From Pseudacidovorax intermedius (GTDB lineage: Bacteria > Pseudomonadota > Gammaproteobacteria > Burkholderiales > Burkholderiaceae_C): 60,476 nt of DNA. Location of the stretch: NCBI RefSeq assembly GCF_001476815.1, contig NZ_LDSL01000098.1:1-60476 (forward strand), given 5' to 3'. Positions 46,154 through 54,187 of the stretch are shown here, piece by piece. The first letter of the stretch is position 1, and every line of letters begins with the position of its first letter. The position numbers and the translations under genes are program-made. Under the pieces are notes generated by a model. That model was not told where the DNA came from and did no database searches. It worked only from the letters and a program-made list of their open reading frames with translations.

Positions 46154-47923
46154 GTGCACCTTGCCGGCCTGGCCTTGGTGGTGCTGTCGCTCTGGGGCGC
46201 AGGCGATGCGCTGATGCGGCGGCTGTGGGCCGGTGCGCGGGATACGCCCGGTCGCGACGATCCCTGGCTGCGCATGGCGCTGTCCGCCGCCACTGGTCTC
46301 GGCCTGGCCATCGTGGCATTGCAGGCCCTGGGCATTGCCGGCCTGCTCCGGCCACCCGCAACGCTGGCACTGTTGGCGCTTGGGCTGGCGCTGGCCTTAT
46401 GGCGCCTGCCCGCGCAGTGGCGGCTGCTGCGCGCGCTGCCGCCCGGGCCGCCGCTCGGCCGCGCCGAGCGCGTGGCGACGGTCGTCGCCATCGGCGCCTT
46501 CGTCATCAGCCTGTTCGAGCCGATGGCGCCGCCGCATGCCTTCGACGAGATGATGTACCACCTGCCCTACGCACGGCAGGTGGCCGAGAGCGGCGCACTG
46601 GGCATCCACGACTGGCTGCGCTATCCCTGGTTCCCCTACAACTACGACCTGCTCTATGCCGCCGCGCTGCCGCTGGCGGGTGACGTGTTCCCGCACCTGC
46701 TGCATGCGCTGGGCGGCTGGCTGGCAGCGGCGCTGGTCTGGCGCCTGGCCGTGACCCACACCGACCGCGTCTGCGCCGCCATCGCGCTGGCGGCGTGGCT
46801 GATGATGGGCGAGTTCTTCAACGCCCTCATCGACATGGGCGTGGCGCTGTTCGTGGTGGCGGCCTTCACCGTGCTGTGGCTGTGGTGGAGCACGCCGGCC
46901 TCGGCTGCGGGCGGTCGCCGGCCCGCGCGCTGGCTGGGCCTGGCGGCCTTCTACCTGGGTGTTGCGGCCGGCAGCAAGTACCAGGCGCTCACCTTCCTGC
47001 CGCTGGTGGCCGTGTGCGTGGTCTGGCGCGAGCGCCGGCCGGGGCCCTGGCTGCTGGCCCTGGCCTGCTTCCTGCTGCCGTGCATCTACTGGTTCGGCCG
47101 CAACTGGGCACAGACGGGCGACCCCTTCAATCCCATCGGTGCCAAGGTGTTCGGCTTCACCAACTGGAATGCGGACGACTACAAGCGCCAGGTCGACGAC
47201 GTGCGCCTGCATGCCAGCCTGCCCAACGTGATGCTGTGGCCGGCGCTGCTGGTGCCCTTCAGCCTGGCCTGGAAGACGCGGCCTGCCGTGCGGGCGGCCG
47301 CGCTGTTCGGCGCCTGGTCGCTGCTGGTGTGGCTGGCCACCTCGCGCTACCCGCGCTACATGATGGCGTCCTTTCCCCTCCTGGCGTGGCTGGGCGCCAT
47401 CGGCTGGCAGCAGCTGTGGCGGTGGACGGCCGCGGCCCTGGCGCGCCGTGGCGGCGAGCGGCTGCAGGCGCGCGTGAGCCGCGGCCTCGGCGCGGCGCTG
47501 GTCGCCGTCCTGGCGCTGGCCGGCGTGCTGCGGCTGGGCAAGCATGTGCAGCAGATCGCGCCCACGCCCGAGACGCGCGAGGCCTACCTGGCCGCCCACG
47601 TGCCCGGCTACGAGGTGCTGCGCTGGCTGCGTGCGAACCCGCAGTCCGGCCGGCTGTACCAGGTGGGGCTGAGCGACGCGATCTATTTCGCGCCCAACCC
47701 CGTGTGGGGCGACGTGTTCGGCCCCTACCGCTATGCCGACTTCCTGCTGCTGCCGCCGCCCGAGATGGCCCGCAAGTTCGTGCAGCACGGCTTCGGTACC
47801 ATCGTCGTCCAGACGGCAGTCGGGCCCTACGTCACCGGCGTGCCGGGCTTCGAGCGCCACTTCCAGCTGATGGTGCAGAAGGATGGCGTGAAGGCCTACC
47901 GCATCGTGGCCGACGCGCCCTGA
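46154..47923 (+). CDS. Polytopic membrane glycosyltransferase-like protein (GT-C type)
   Basis: The 589-residue protein has about eleven hydrophobic helices and an early periplasmic acidic loop (FDEMMYHLPYARQVAES) of the sort that holds the catalytic Asp in GT-C transferases using polyprenyl-phosphate sugars. A soluble tail of about 90 residues ends the protein. It is followed by a GT2 and a GtrA-like flippase gene, so it probably moves a sugar from undecaprenyl phosphate to an envelope glycan. The start is doubtful: GTG at 46154 lacks a ribosome site, whereas an in-frame ATT at 46118 sits 5 bases after GGAGG and adds a plausible membrane lead. Confidence 0.82.
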   Translation: MHLAGLALVVLSLWGAGDALMRRLWAGARDTPGRDDPWLRMALSAATGLGLAIVALQALGIAGLLRPPATLALLALGLALALWRLPAQWRLLRALPPGPPLGRAERVATVVAIGAFVISLFEPMAPPHAFDEMMYHLPYARQVAESGALGIHDWLRYPWFPYNYDLLYAAALPLAGDVFPHLLHALGGWLAAALVWRLAVTHTDRVCAAIALAAWLMMGEFFNALIDMGVALFVVAAFTVLWLWWSTPASAAGGRRPARWLGLAAFYLGVAAGSKYQALTFLPLVAVCVVWRERRPGPWLLALACFLLPCIYWFGRNWAQTGDPFNPIGAKVFGFTNWNADDYKRQVDDVRLHASLPNVMLWPALLVPFSLAWKTRPAVRAAALFGAWSLLVWLATSRYPRYMMASFPLLAWLGAIGWQQLWRWTAAALARRGGERLQARVSRGLGAALVAVLALAGVLRLGKHVQQIAPTPETREAYLAAHVPGYEVLRWLRANPQSGRLYQVGLSDAIYFAPNPVWGDVFGPYRYADFLLLPPPEMARKFVQHGFGTIVVQTAVGPYVTGVPGFERHFQLMVQKDGVKAYRIVADAP

Positions 47924-47973
47924 GGGCTGTCTCGCCCGCCGCCTCTTCCCCTCCAGCCCTTTCCCCATCGCCC

Positions 47974-48915
47974 ATGCGCATCGCTGCGGTCATCCCCTGC
48001 TACAACGAAGCCCTGGCCATCGCGCAGGTGATCGAGGCCTTCCGCCTGCACCTGCCGCAGGCGCAGGTGCACGTGTTCGACAACGCCTCCACCGACGGCA
48101 CGGCAGAGGTTGCGCGGGCCCACGGGGCCCGCGTGACGCTCGTGCGCCTGCGCGGCAAGGGCAATGTGGTGCGGCGCATGTTCGCGGACGTCGAGGCCGA
48201 CATCTACGTCATGGTCGACGGCGACGCCACCTACGACCTGGCGCGGCTGCCCGAAATGATCGCCCTGCTGGTGCGGGACAACCTCGACATGGTGGTCGGC
48301 GCGCGGCAGGACGACCAGCAGGACGCCCAGACCTACCGCCGCGGCCACCGCCTGGGCAACCGCATGCTCACCGGTGCCGTCGTCCAGCTCTTCGGCGGCG
48401 AGTTCAGCGACATGCTGTCCGGCCTGCGCGTGTTCTCGCGGCGCTACGTCAAGTCCTTCCCGGCGCTGTCGCAGGGCTTCGAGACCGAGACCGAACTGAC
48501 GGTGCATGCGCTGGAACTGCGCATGCCCTGGGACGAGCTGCCGGTGCGCTACCTCTCGCGGCCCGAGGGCTCGGAGAGCAAGCTGTCGACCTACCGCGAC
48601 GGCTGGCGCATCCTGGGCACCATCACCAAGCTGTTCGTGAGCGAGCGGCCGCTGCTGTTCTTCATGGTCGTGGCGGCGGTGCTGGCCTTCGCCGCCGTGG
48701 CGCTGGCCGTGCCGCTGCTCGTGACCTACCTGCAGACCGGCCTGGTGCCGCGCCTGCCCACGGCCGTGCTGGTCACCGGCCTGATGCTGGCCGCCATGCT
48801 CTCCGCCAGCTGCGGCGCCGTGCTGCGCACCGTCACGCTGGGCCGCCGCGAGGCCAAGCGCATCGCCTACCTGGCCATCCCGGGGGCGGCGCAACTGGCG
48901 CGGACCGAGGCATGA
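47974..48915 (+). CDS. GT2-family polyprenyl-phosphate glycosyltransferase
   Basis: The 313-residue protein has the GT-A fold of family 2: IPCYNEALAIAQVI at the N-terminus, nucleotide-sugar motif DNASTDGT, and metal-binding MVDGDATYD. Two C-terminal membrane helices (about 228-250 and 262-282) place it with dolichyl/undecaprenyl-phosphate glucose or mannose synthases (GtrB/DPM1-like). It should charge undecaprenyl phosphate with a sugar for the neighbouring membrane transferase. Its stop overlaps the GtrA-like start by 4 bases (ATGA). Confidence 0.93.
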   Translation: MRIAAVIPCYNEALAIAQVIEAFRLHLPQAQVHVFDNASTDGTAEVARAHGARVTLVRLRGKGNVVRRMFADVEADIYVMVDGDATYDLARLPEMIALLVRDNLDMVVGARQDDQQDAQTYRRGHRLGNRMLTGAVVQLFGGEFSDMLSGLRVFSRRYVKSFPALSQGFETETELTVHALELRMPWDELPVRYLSRPEGSESKLSTYRDGWRILGTITKLFVSERPLLFFMVVAAVLAFAAVALAVPLLVTYLQTGLVPRLPTAVLVTGLMLAAMLSASCGAVLRTVTLGRREAKRIAYLAIPGAAQLARTEA

Positions 48916-49307
48916 TCCCGGCGCCCCTGCTGCGGCGCCTGCTGAGCTTCGGCATTGCCGGCGGCATCGGCTTCGTGGTGGATGCCGGCCTGCTGTACCT
49001 GCTGGCGCCGCACCTGGGCTGGTACGCGGGGCGGGTCCTGTCCTTCTGGGGCGCGGCCACCGCCACCTGGCTGATCAACCGGCGCTTCACCTTTGCCGAC
49101 AGCGCACGGCGGCTGCCGCTGTGGCAGGAATACCTGCGCTACCTCGCGGCCATGCTGGGTGGTGCCGTCGTCAACTACGCAGCCTACGTCGCCGTGCTGC
49201 ACTCGCTCGAGGGCCCCGCCGCGCCGCTGATCGGCGTGGCCGCCGGCAGCATCGCGGGCATGGGCGTCAACTACCTGTCGGCACGCTACCTGGTGTTCAG
49301 GCGCTGA
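48912..49307 (+). CDS. GtrA-family membrane protein, putative lipid-linked sugar flippase
   Basis: The 131-residue protein has four membrane helices with the GtrA-family pattern: FGIAGGIGFVVDAGLLYLL in helix 1 and FWGAATATWLINRRFTF at helix 2. GtrA proteins are thought to flip sugar-phosphate-undecaprenol across the inner membrane. Coupling to the GT2 gene by ATGA overlap makes a complete charge, flip and transfer module with the GT-C-like gene. Confidence 0.92.
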   Translation: MIPAPLLRRLLSFGIAGGIGFVVDAGLLYLLAPHLGWYAGRVLSFWGAATATWLINRRFTFADSARRLPLWQEYLRYLAAMLGGAVVNYAAYVAVLHSLEGPAAPLIGVAAGSIAGMGVNYLSARYLVFRR

Positions 49308-49334
49308 GAACCGGCGCCGCTTTTCTGATCGAAG

Positions 49335-49450
49335 GGCCGCGGAGCAGGCCATGCCAGTGCACCCGCGGACCGGGCTTGGCCCGGCCGCCGGGTGCGCCCC
49401 TTGAGGGGGATTGGACTTCCACACGCAGTGAGGAAGTCCAAACGGGGTGG
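49335..49450 (-). repeat. Complete copy of the stop-codon-adjacent structured repeat
   Basis: Read on the minus strand it begins CCACCCCGTTTGG seven bases after the TGA of the amidohydrolase gene at 49458-50657. The three hairpins are present; the third is CCGGGCTTGGCCCGG, again different from other copies but still paired. It fills the gap between this gene and the convergent GtrA-like gene. Confidence 0.92.
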
Positions 49451-49457
49451 TTTCATT

Positions 49458-50657
49458 TCAATGCGCGCCCGACAGGACGACCGGGACCTCGGTCGCCGGC
49501 GGCGTGTTGCGGCTGCGGCCGCAGCGCACGATGCCGTCGATCATCACCATGCCCACGCCGGGCAGGTCGCCCAGCTGCACGCTCTCCAGCAGGGTGCGGC
49601 CGGGCGTGTGCTGGGCCCGGTCCAGGAAGACGAAGTCGGCCGCGTAGCCCTTGTCGATCAGGCCGCAGTTGAGCTTGCGCATGCGCGCCGTGTTGCCGGT
49701 GGCGAAGCAGAACACCAGCTCGGCCGGGATGTTGGCCAGCGAGGACAGCATGGCGATCATGCGCAGGATGCCCAGCGGCTGCACGCCCGAGCCGGCCGGG
49801 CCGTCGGTGCCCAGGATCACGCGGTGCGGGCACTTGAGCTCCAGTGCCGCACGCGCCGCCGCGATGGCCACGCGCTCGTTGCCGTTGTGGACGATCTCGA
49901 TGCCCCGCGTGCTCTTCTCGCACAGCTCGCACACGTGCGCCTCGGGCAGCGAGGTGTGGCCGCCGTTGATGTGGCCGATGATGTCGGCGTCGGCCTCCAG
50001 CACCACGTCCTTGTCGATCAGGCCCGAGCCGGGAATCGACGGGCCGCCCGTGTGGATGGTGCTCTGGATGCCGTACTTGCGGGCCCAGGCCACCATCTCC
50101 TTGGCCTCGTAGCCGGCCTTGACGCTGCCCAGGCCGACCTCGCCCAGCAGGCCGACGCCGGCCTCGGCCAGTTCCTTGAAGTCGCTCTCGACCATGCCCT
50201 TTTCGATCACCGGCGCGCCGGCCAGCACCTTCACGCCGCCGGGGCGGAAGGCGTCGAAGGCACGCTGCGCGGTGATGGCCAGGGCCTTCAGGCCCACGAT
50301 GTCCTTGGGCCGGCCGGGATAGTGCACCTCGCCGGCCGAGATCATGGTGGTCACGCCGCCGTTCATGCTGGACTCGATCCAGTTGAGCTGGCTCTGCCGC
50401 GGCGTCCAGTCGCCGGCCACGGGGTGCACATGGCTGTCGATCAGGCCCGGCGCCACGCAGGTCTGGCGTGCGTCGATGACCGTGGTGGCGCCTTCGACGT
50501 CGCAGTCCTTGTAGCGGCCGACGGCGGCGATCAGGCCGTCCTGGACGACGATGGTGTCGGCCTGCAGGATGGGCTGGTCGATGTCGCCCGAAAGCAGCAG
50601 CCCTATGTTCTGGATGACGACCTTGCCCGACTTGCCGGCGGCGGCGACTTCTGCCAT
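49458..50657 (-). CDS. Enamidase-like amidohydrolase
   Basis: The 399-residue protein is a metal-dependent amidohydrolase with HxH at H76/H78 (DSHVHP), further metal or substrate ligands in GEVGLG, HTGG and HINGG, and the catalytic Asp in LGTDGPAG. The closest match I recognise is enamidase (Ena) of Eubacterium barkeri nicotinate fermentation. They share the N-terminal VIQNIG...SGDI.QP.LQADTIVVQDGLIAA pattern, GGVTTMISAG, FPGRPKD-like YPGRPKD, the GSGVQPLGILR region and the C-terminal SRNTPPA. That enzyme opens 1,4,5,6-tetrahydro-6-oxonicotinate to 2-formylglutarate and ammonia. The start lies 55 bases inside the TetR gene and has its own GAGG ribosome site. Confidence 0.88.
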   Translation of the reverse strand: MAEVAAAGKSGKVVIQNIGLLLSGDIDQPILQADTIVVQDGLIAAVGRYKDCDVEGATTVIDARQTCVAPGLIDSHVHPVAGDWTPRQSQLNWIESSMNGGVTTMISAGEVHYPGRPKDIVGLKALAITAQRAFDAFRPGGVKVLAGAPVIEKGMVESDFKELAEAGVGLLGEVGLGSVKAGYEAKEMVAWARKYGIQSTIHTGGPSIPGSGLIDKDVVLEADADIIGHINGGHTSLPEAHVCELCEKSTRGIEIVHNGNERVAIAAARAALELKCPHRVILGTDGPAGSGVQPLGILRMIAMLSSLANIPAELVFCFATGNTARMRKLNCGLIDKGYAADFVFLDRAQHTPGRTLLESVQLGDLPGVGMVMIDGIVRCGRSRNTPPATEVPVVLSGAH

Positions 50658-51361
50658 TTTTTGGTTTCCTCGTGGGGTGGGAGAGATTCCGTGCTGTCGT
50701 CCTGCCGCACCGCGCGCAGCACCGTCTCGGTCACGAAGGCCTCCCAGTGCTGGGCGGCCTCGGGGGCCTCGAGCTGCTCGCCCAGGAAGCTGGCGAGCGT
50801 GTAGCGGTTGGACATGTAGAAGTAGCCCGTCGCCGCGATCAGCAGGTAGACGTCGCGCGCGGCCAGGTCGGGGCGGAACAGGCCCTGGGCCGCGCCGCTT
50901 TCCAGAATCGAGGCAATCACCGCCACCGCCCGCGACGAGTACTCGCGCGCCCGCAGCGACTTGGCGATGTGCCGGCCCTTGTGCAGGTTCTCGGTGTTGA
51001 GCAGGGTGACGAAGTCGGGGTTGCGCCGGTAGTAGCCCAGCACGAAGCGGATCACCTCGGTCAGCGCCTCGACCGGGCGGGCCATGTCCAGCGCCATGGC
51101 GGCCTCGGCCTCGTCCATGCGCTGGTAGATGCCCTCCAGCACGGCCACGAACAGGCCTTCCTTGCTGCCGAAGTAGTAATAGATCATCCGGTCGTACGAC
51201 TTGGCCGCGCGGGAGATCTTCTCCACGCTGCCGCCCTCGTAGCCGTACCTGGCGAACACCTTGGTGGCCGCCCGCAGGATGGCCTCGCGCGAGGCCTGCG
51301 CCTGCGCCTCGCGCACGCCGGTCTTGCGCTGCGGCTTGGCGGGCGTCTTGCGTGTGGCCAA
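50603..51361 (-). CDS. TetR-family transcriptional regulator
   Basis: The 252-residue protein has an N-terminal TetR helix-turn-helix (REAILRAATKVFARYGYEGGSVEKISRAAKSYDRMIYYYFGSKEGL, residues 25-69). A helical ligand-binding region of the TetR_C_33/RutR-like type follows. The first codon is TTG at 51361, with GAGGA 9 bases upstream; no ATG fits the conserved N-terminus. The gene overlaps the enamidase-like gene by 55 bases, so regulator and enzyme are co-expressed. It probably senses the pathway substrate or an intermediate. Confidence 0.9.
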   Translation of the reverse strand: MATRKTPAKPQRKTGVREAQAQASREAILRAATKVFARYGYEGGSVEKISRAAKSYDRMIYYYFGSKEGLFVAVLEGIYQRMDEAEAAMALDMARPVEALTEVIRFVLGYYRRNPDFVTLLNTENLHKGRHIAKSLRAREYSSRAVAVIASILESGAAQGLFRPDLAARDVYLLIAATGYFYMSNRYTLASFLGEQLEAPEAAQHWEAFVTETVLRAVRQDDSTESLPPHEETKKWQKSPPPASRARSSSRT

Positions 51362-51391
51362 GGTGTCAGGTCCTCGAAAAGATGCGGCCGA

Positions 51392-51475
51392 GCGCCGGGC
51401 CGCCCCAAGCCGGCCGCGCCGCCCCCTCGGGGGGTGGCGTTACACGCGCGCAGCGCGTGAAAAGCCGGGGGGCTG
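51392..51475 (-). repeat. Variant structured repeat after the ferredoxin reductase gene
   Basis: On the minus strand, CAGCCCCCCGGC begins immediately after the TGA at 51478-51476. A CACGCGCTGCGCGCGTG palindrome, then CCCCCCGAGGGGG, then GGCCGGC...GGGCCGCC-type pairing follow. The order (C-rich lead, short-loop hairpin, C4-6/G4-6 palindrome, GC-rich hairpin) parallels the other repeat family. I recall this sequence type as frequent between genes in Comamonadaceae. It separates fpr from the tetR gene. Confidence 0.82.
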
Positions 51476-52249
51476 TCATTTCTCTACAAAGGCGCGCTCT
51501 ACGACGTAATCGCCGGGAGTGGTGGTGTTGCCCTCGTGGAAGCCGCGCTGCTCCAGGATCAGCTTCATGTCGGCCAGCAGCATGGGGCTGCCGCACAGCA
51601 TCACGCGGTCTTCCTCGGGATTGAGCGGCGGCAGGCCCAGGTCGTCGGTGAGCTTGTTGCTGGTGATCAGGTCGGTGATGCGGCCCTGGTTGCGGAAGGG
51701 CTCGCGCGTCACGGTGGGGTAGTACAGCAGCTGCTCGCTCACCATCTCGCCCAGGAATTCGTGGTGCGGCAGGTCCTGCGTGATGGTGTCGTGGTAGGCC
51801 AGCTCGTTCACTTCGCGCACGCCGTGCACCAGGATGACCTTCTCGAACTTCTCGTAGGTCTCGGGGTCGCGGATCACGCTCAGGAAGGGCGCGACGCCGG
51901 TGCCGGTGCCGAAGAGGTACAGGCGCTTGCCGGGCAGGGTGTAGTCGATCAGCAGCGTGCCGGTGGGCTTGCGGCCGACCACGATGGTGTCGCCGACCTG
52001 GATGTGCTGCAGCCGCGAGGTGAGGGGGCCGTCGGGCACCTTGATGCTCAGGAACTCGAGGTGTTCCTCGTAGTTCGCGCTCACGATGCTGTAGGCGCGC
52101 AGCAGCGGCTTGCCGTCGACCTTCAAGCCGATCATCGTGAAGTGCCCGTTGGAAAAGCGCAGGGCAGGGTCGCGCGTGGTGGTGAAGCTGAACAGGCGGT
52201 CGGTCCAGTGGTGGACGGTCAGGACGCGTTCTTCGGCGAAGGCACTCAT
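51476..52249 (-). CDS. fpr: Ferredoxin--NADP reductase
   Basis: The 257-residue flavoprotein has an FAD-binding barrel with RAYSIVS (FAD motif) and the NADP-binding domain with GTGTGVAPFLSV and VMLCGSPML. It ends in the bacterial-type ERAFVEK tail found in Fpr of proteobacteria. It moves electrons between NADPH and ferredoxin or flavodoxin. Being divergent from the 6-hydroxynicotinate-reductase-like gene, it may feed electrons to that enzyme, although the protein is also a general housekeeping enzyme in this group. Confidence 0.94.
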   Translation of the reverse strand: MSAFAEERVLTVHHWTDRLFSFTTTRDPALRFSNGHFTMIGLKVDGKPLLRAYSIVSANYEEHLEFLSIKVPDGPLTSRLQHIQVGDTIVVGRKPTGTLLIDYTLPGKRLYLFGTGTGVAPFLSVIRDPETYEKFEKVILVHGVREVNELAYHDTITQDLPHHEFLGEMVSEQLLYYPTVTREPFRNQGRITDLITSNKLTDDLGLPPLNPEEDRVMLCGSPMLLADMKLILEQRGFHEGNTTTPGDYVVERAFVEK

Positions 52250-52420
52250 AAGCTAATAACCAAATGAAAGGGAAGCTGGCGGGTGGCACGGGGGCATGCG
52301 CGACTGGCTTGCGGCGCCACTGGCGGGTGCTGCCCATTTTCGTTCACGACGCACCAGGAGGGGGAGCCGTGCACTCTGGAAAACACCCATGCAAGCATCG
52401 CGCCGGGCCGCTAGATTCGT

Positions 52421-52444
52421 TTCATGTAGCGCTCACAACATGAA
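52421..52444. promoter_or_regulatory. Perfect 7 bp inverted repeat, candidate operator
   Basis: TTCATGT (52421-52427) and ACATGAA (52438-52444) form a perfect inverted repeat around a 10-base centre, in the 288 bp gap between divergent fpr and the hydroxynicotinate-reductase-like gene. Size and position suit a TetR-family operator; the TetR gene at 50603 is the obvious candidate. The rest of the gap holds no recognisable gene. Confidence 0.5.
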
Positions 52445-52537
52445 GATGGAGCGGATGCTACACAAACGGTGCATCGCCGCCAAGCCGATTCCGGCATGCT
52501 TGTTGCACACACAGGCCGCGTTGCACGAAAGCCCACG

Positions 52538-54166
52538 ATGACAGAACACACCAAGACCGACGGCCTGCCCGGCATCGACATGCCGGCCCTGCCCACCCTG
52601 CCCGACGGCCTGGGCCGTGCGCCCGCGCGCAACGAGCGCATGAGCGCGAGCAAGGTCGAATGCAATGCCTGCCCGGTGCTGTGCCAGATCTCCGACGGCC
52701 GCACCGGTGCCTGCGACCGCTATGCCAATCGCGACGGCGTGCTGGTGCGCACCGACCCGGTGGTCATGCTGCGGCGCGAACTGGATTCGCCCACGCCGGC
52801 GCTGGTGCCCTTTGCCCGCCCCGCTGCGGAGACGGTCGAAGAAGCCGCTGCCGATGCGCCGAAGGACGACTGGAACGGCGACCTGCTGCTGGCCGACCAG
52901 GTCTTCGTCACCGGCATCGGCAGCTCCACCACCTACCCGGACTACAAGCCCGCGCCCTTCATCGTGGCCTCCAAGGCGCAGGGCGTGGACATGGTCACGG
53001 TGGTCACCGAAGGCATCTTCAGCTACTGCAGCGTGAAGGTGAAGATCGACACCGACCGCTTCCTCGGCAGCGAGCAGGCCAACGTCCGCTACAAGGGCGA
53101 GGTGGTGGGCCACGTGACCACCGCCGAGTACGGCTCGCAGATGCTGTCGCTGGGCGGCGTGCACCACCTCACCGGCGGCAGCAAGAAGGAAGGTCGCATG
53201 ACGCTGGAGATGATGCAGCGGCTGTGCAACAAGCAGGCGGCCGAATGCACCATCGACGGCGGCGCCAGCCTGGTCATCCAGGCCGGCCGCGCGCCCATCG
53301 TCAACGGCGTGGAAGAGCAGCGCATGCGCGTGGGCTGCGGCTCGGCCACGGTGGGCATCTTCGCCAAGCAGCTGCTGGGCCTGGCCGACGAGGTGGTGGT
53401 GGTCGACGACCACATCACCGGCGTGCTCACCGAGCATCAGGCCGGCCGCTGTCTGGCCATGCTGCCTTCGGGCATCCAGATGCGCGGGCGCAAGTCCACG
53501 CCGGGGCGCTACTTCCAGGTGGCCAACCCGGGCAGCGGCTGGGGCGGCACCGACATCGCCGACCCGCTGGCCATCATCGAGGGCTGGGAGCCCGGCGTGG
53601 CCAGGCCCGGCCTCACGCTGCTGATGACCTCCACCACCGGCGAGCAGGCTGAGTGGTACGTGCTGGACGACGACCTGCGTCCCGTGCCGCAGCCCATGCC
53701 CGAGGCCGTGCGCAAGGTGGTCGAGCGCATCGGCGAGAACTGCGAGCCGTCGCTCACCACGGTGCTCTTCCTGGGCGGCGCGGGGGGCAGCCTTCGCGCG
53801 GGCGTGACGGAGAACCCGATCCTGCTCACGCGGGCCATCAAGCGCGCGCTGGTCAACGTGACCTGCGGCGGCGCACCGGCCTATGTGTGGCCGGGCGGCG
53901 GTATCACCGTCATGGCCGATGTCATGCGCATGCCCGACAACAGCTTCGGCACCGTGCCCACGCCGGCCATCATCGCGCCCATCGAGTTCAGTATGACGTT
54001 GCAGGACTACGCCGACCTGGGCGGCCACATGGAGCACGTGATGACGCTGGAGCAGGCCCTGCGCCGCGGCGCATGGCAGGACGACGGCGCGCCGCTCGCC
54101 CGCCGCTTCGTCGGCCAGGCCAGCGACAACCCCTGGCCGCTGGGCCACAAGCCCATGCTGGGCTGA
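52538..54166 (+). CDS. 6-hydroxynicotinate reductase-like iron-sulfur flavoprotein
   Basis: The 542-residue protein has an N-terminal cysteine cluster C42-x2-C45-x3-C49-x9-C59 (CNACPVLC...GACD) that should bind an Fe-S centre. A long alpha/beta region with Gly-rich stretches (TGIGSSTTYPDYKPAPF, GGVHHLTGG, LFLGGAGGSLRAGV) follows. It matches proteins annotated as 6-hydroxynicotinate reductase. The E. barkeri enzyme reduces 6-hydroxynicotinate to 1,4,5,6-tetrahydro-6-oxonicotinate and has covalent flavin and Fe-S clusters. The enamidase-like neighbour would act on that product. An in-frame GTG at 52469 is less likely. Identity of the real substrate is inferred from context. Confidence 0.8.
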   Translation: MTEHTKTDGLPGIDMPALPTLPDGLGRAPARNERMSASKVECNACPVLCQISDGRTGACDRYANRDGVLVRTDPVVMLRRELDSPTPALVPFARPAAETVEEAAADAPKDDWNGDLLLADQVFVTGIGSSTTYPDYKPAPFIVASKAQGVDMVTVVTEGIFSYCSVKVKIDTDRFLGSEQANVRYKGEVVGHVTTAEYGSQMLSLGGVHHLTGGSKKEGRMTLEMMQRLCNKQAAECTIDGGASLVIQAGRAPIVNGVEEQRMRVGCGSATVGIFAKQLLGLADEVVVVDDHITGVLTEHQAGRCLAMLPSGIQMRGRKSTPGRYFQVANPGSGWGGTDIADPLAIIEGWEPGVARPGLTLLMTSTTGEQAEWYVLDDDLRPVPQPMPEAVRKVVERIGENCEPSLTTVLFLGGAGGSLRAGVTENPILLTRAIKRALVNVTCGGAPAYVWPGGGITVMADVMRMPDNSFGTVPTPAIIAPIEFSMTLQDYADLGGHMEHVMTLEQALRRGAWQDDGAPLARRFVGQASDNPWPLGHKPMLG

Positions 54167-54187
54167 TCGATCGCGCACACGCACGGC

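Noticed and set aside
52538-54166. Cyanuric acid amidohydrolase/barbiturase identity for this protein
   Set aside because: The tandem Ser-Lys repeats and the conserved motifs of that family are missing, while an N-terminal four-cysteine cluster typical of Fe-S proteins is present.
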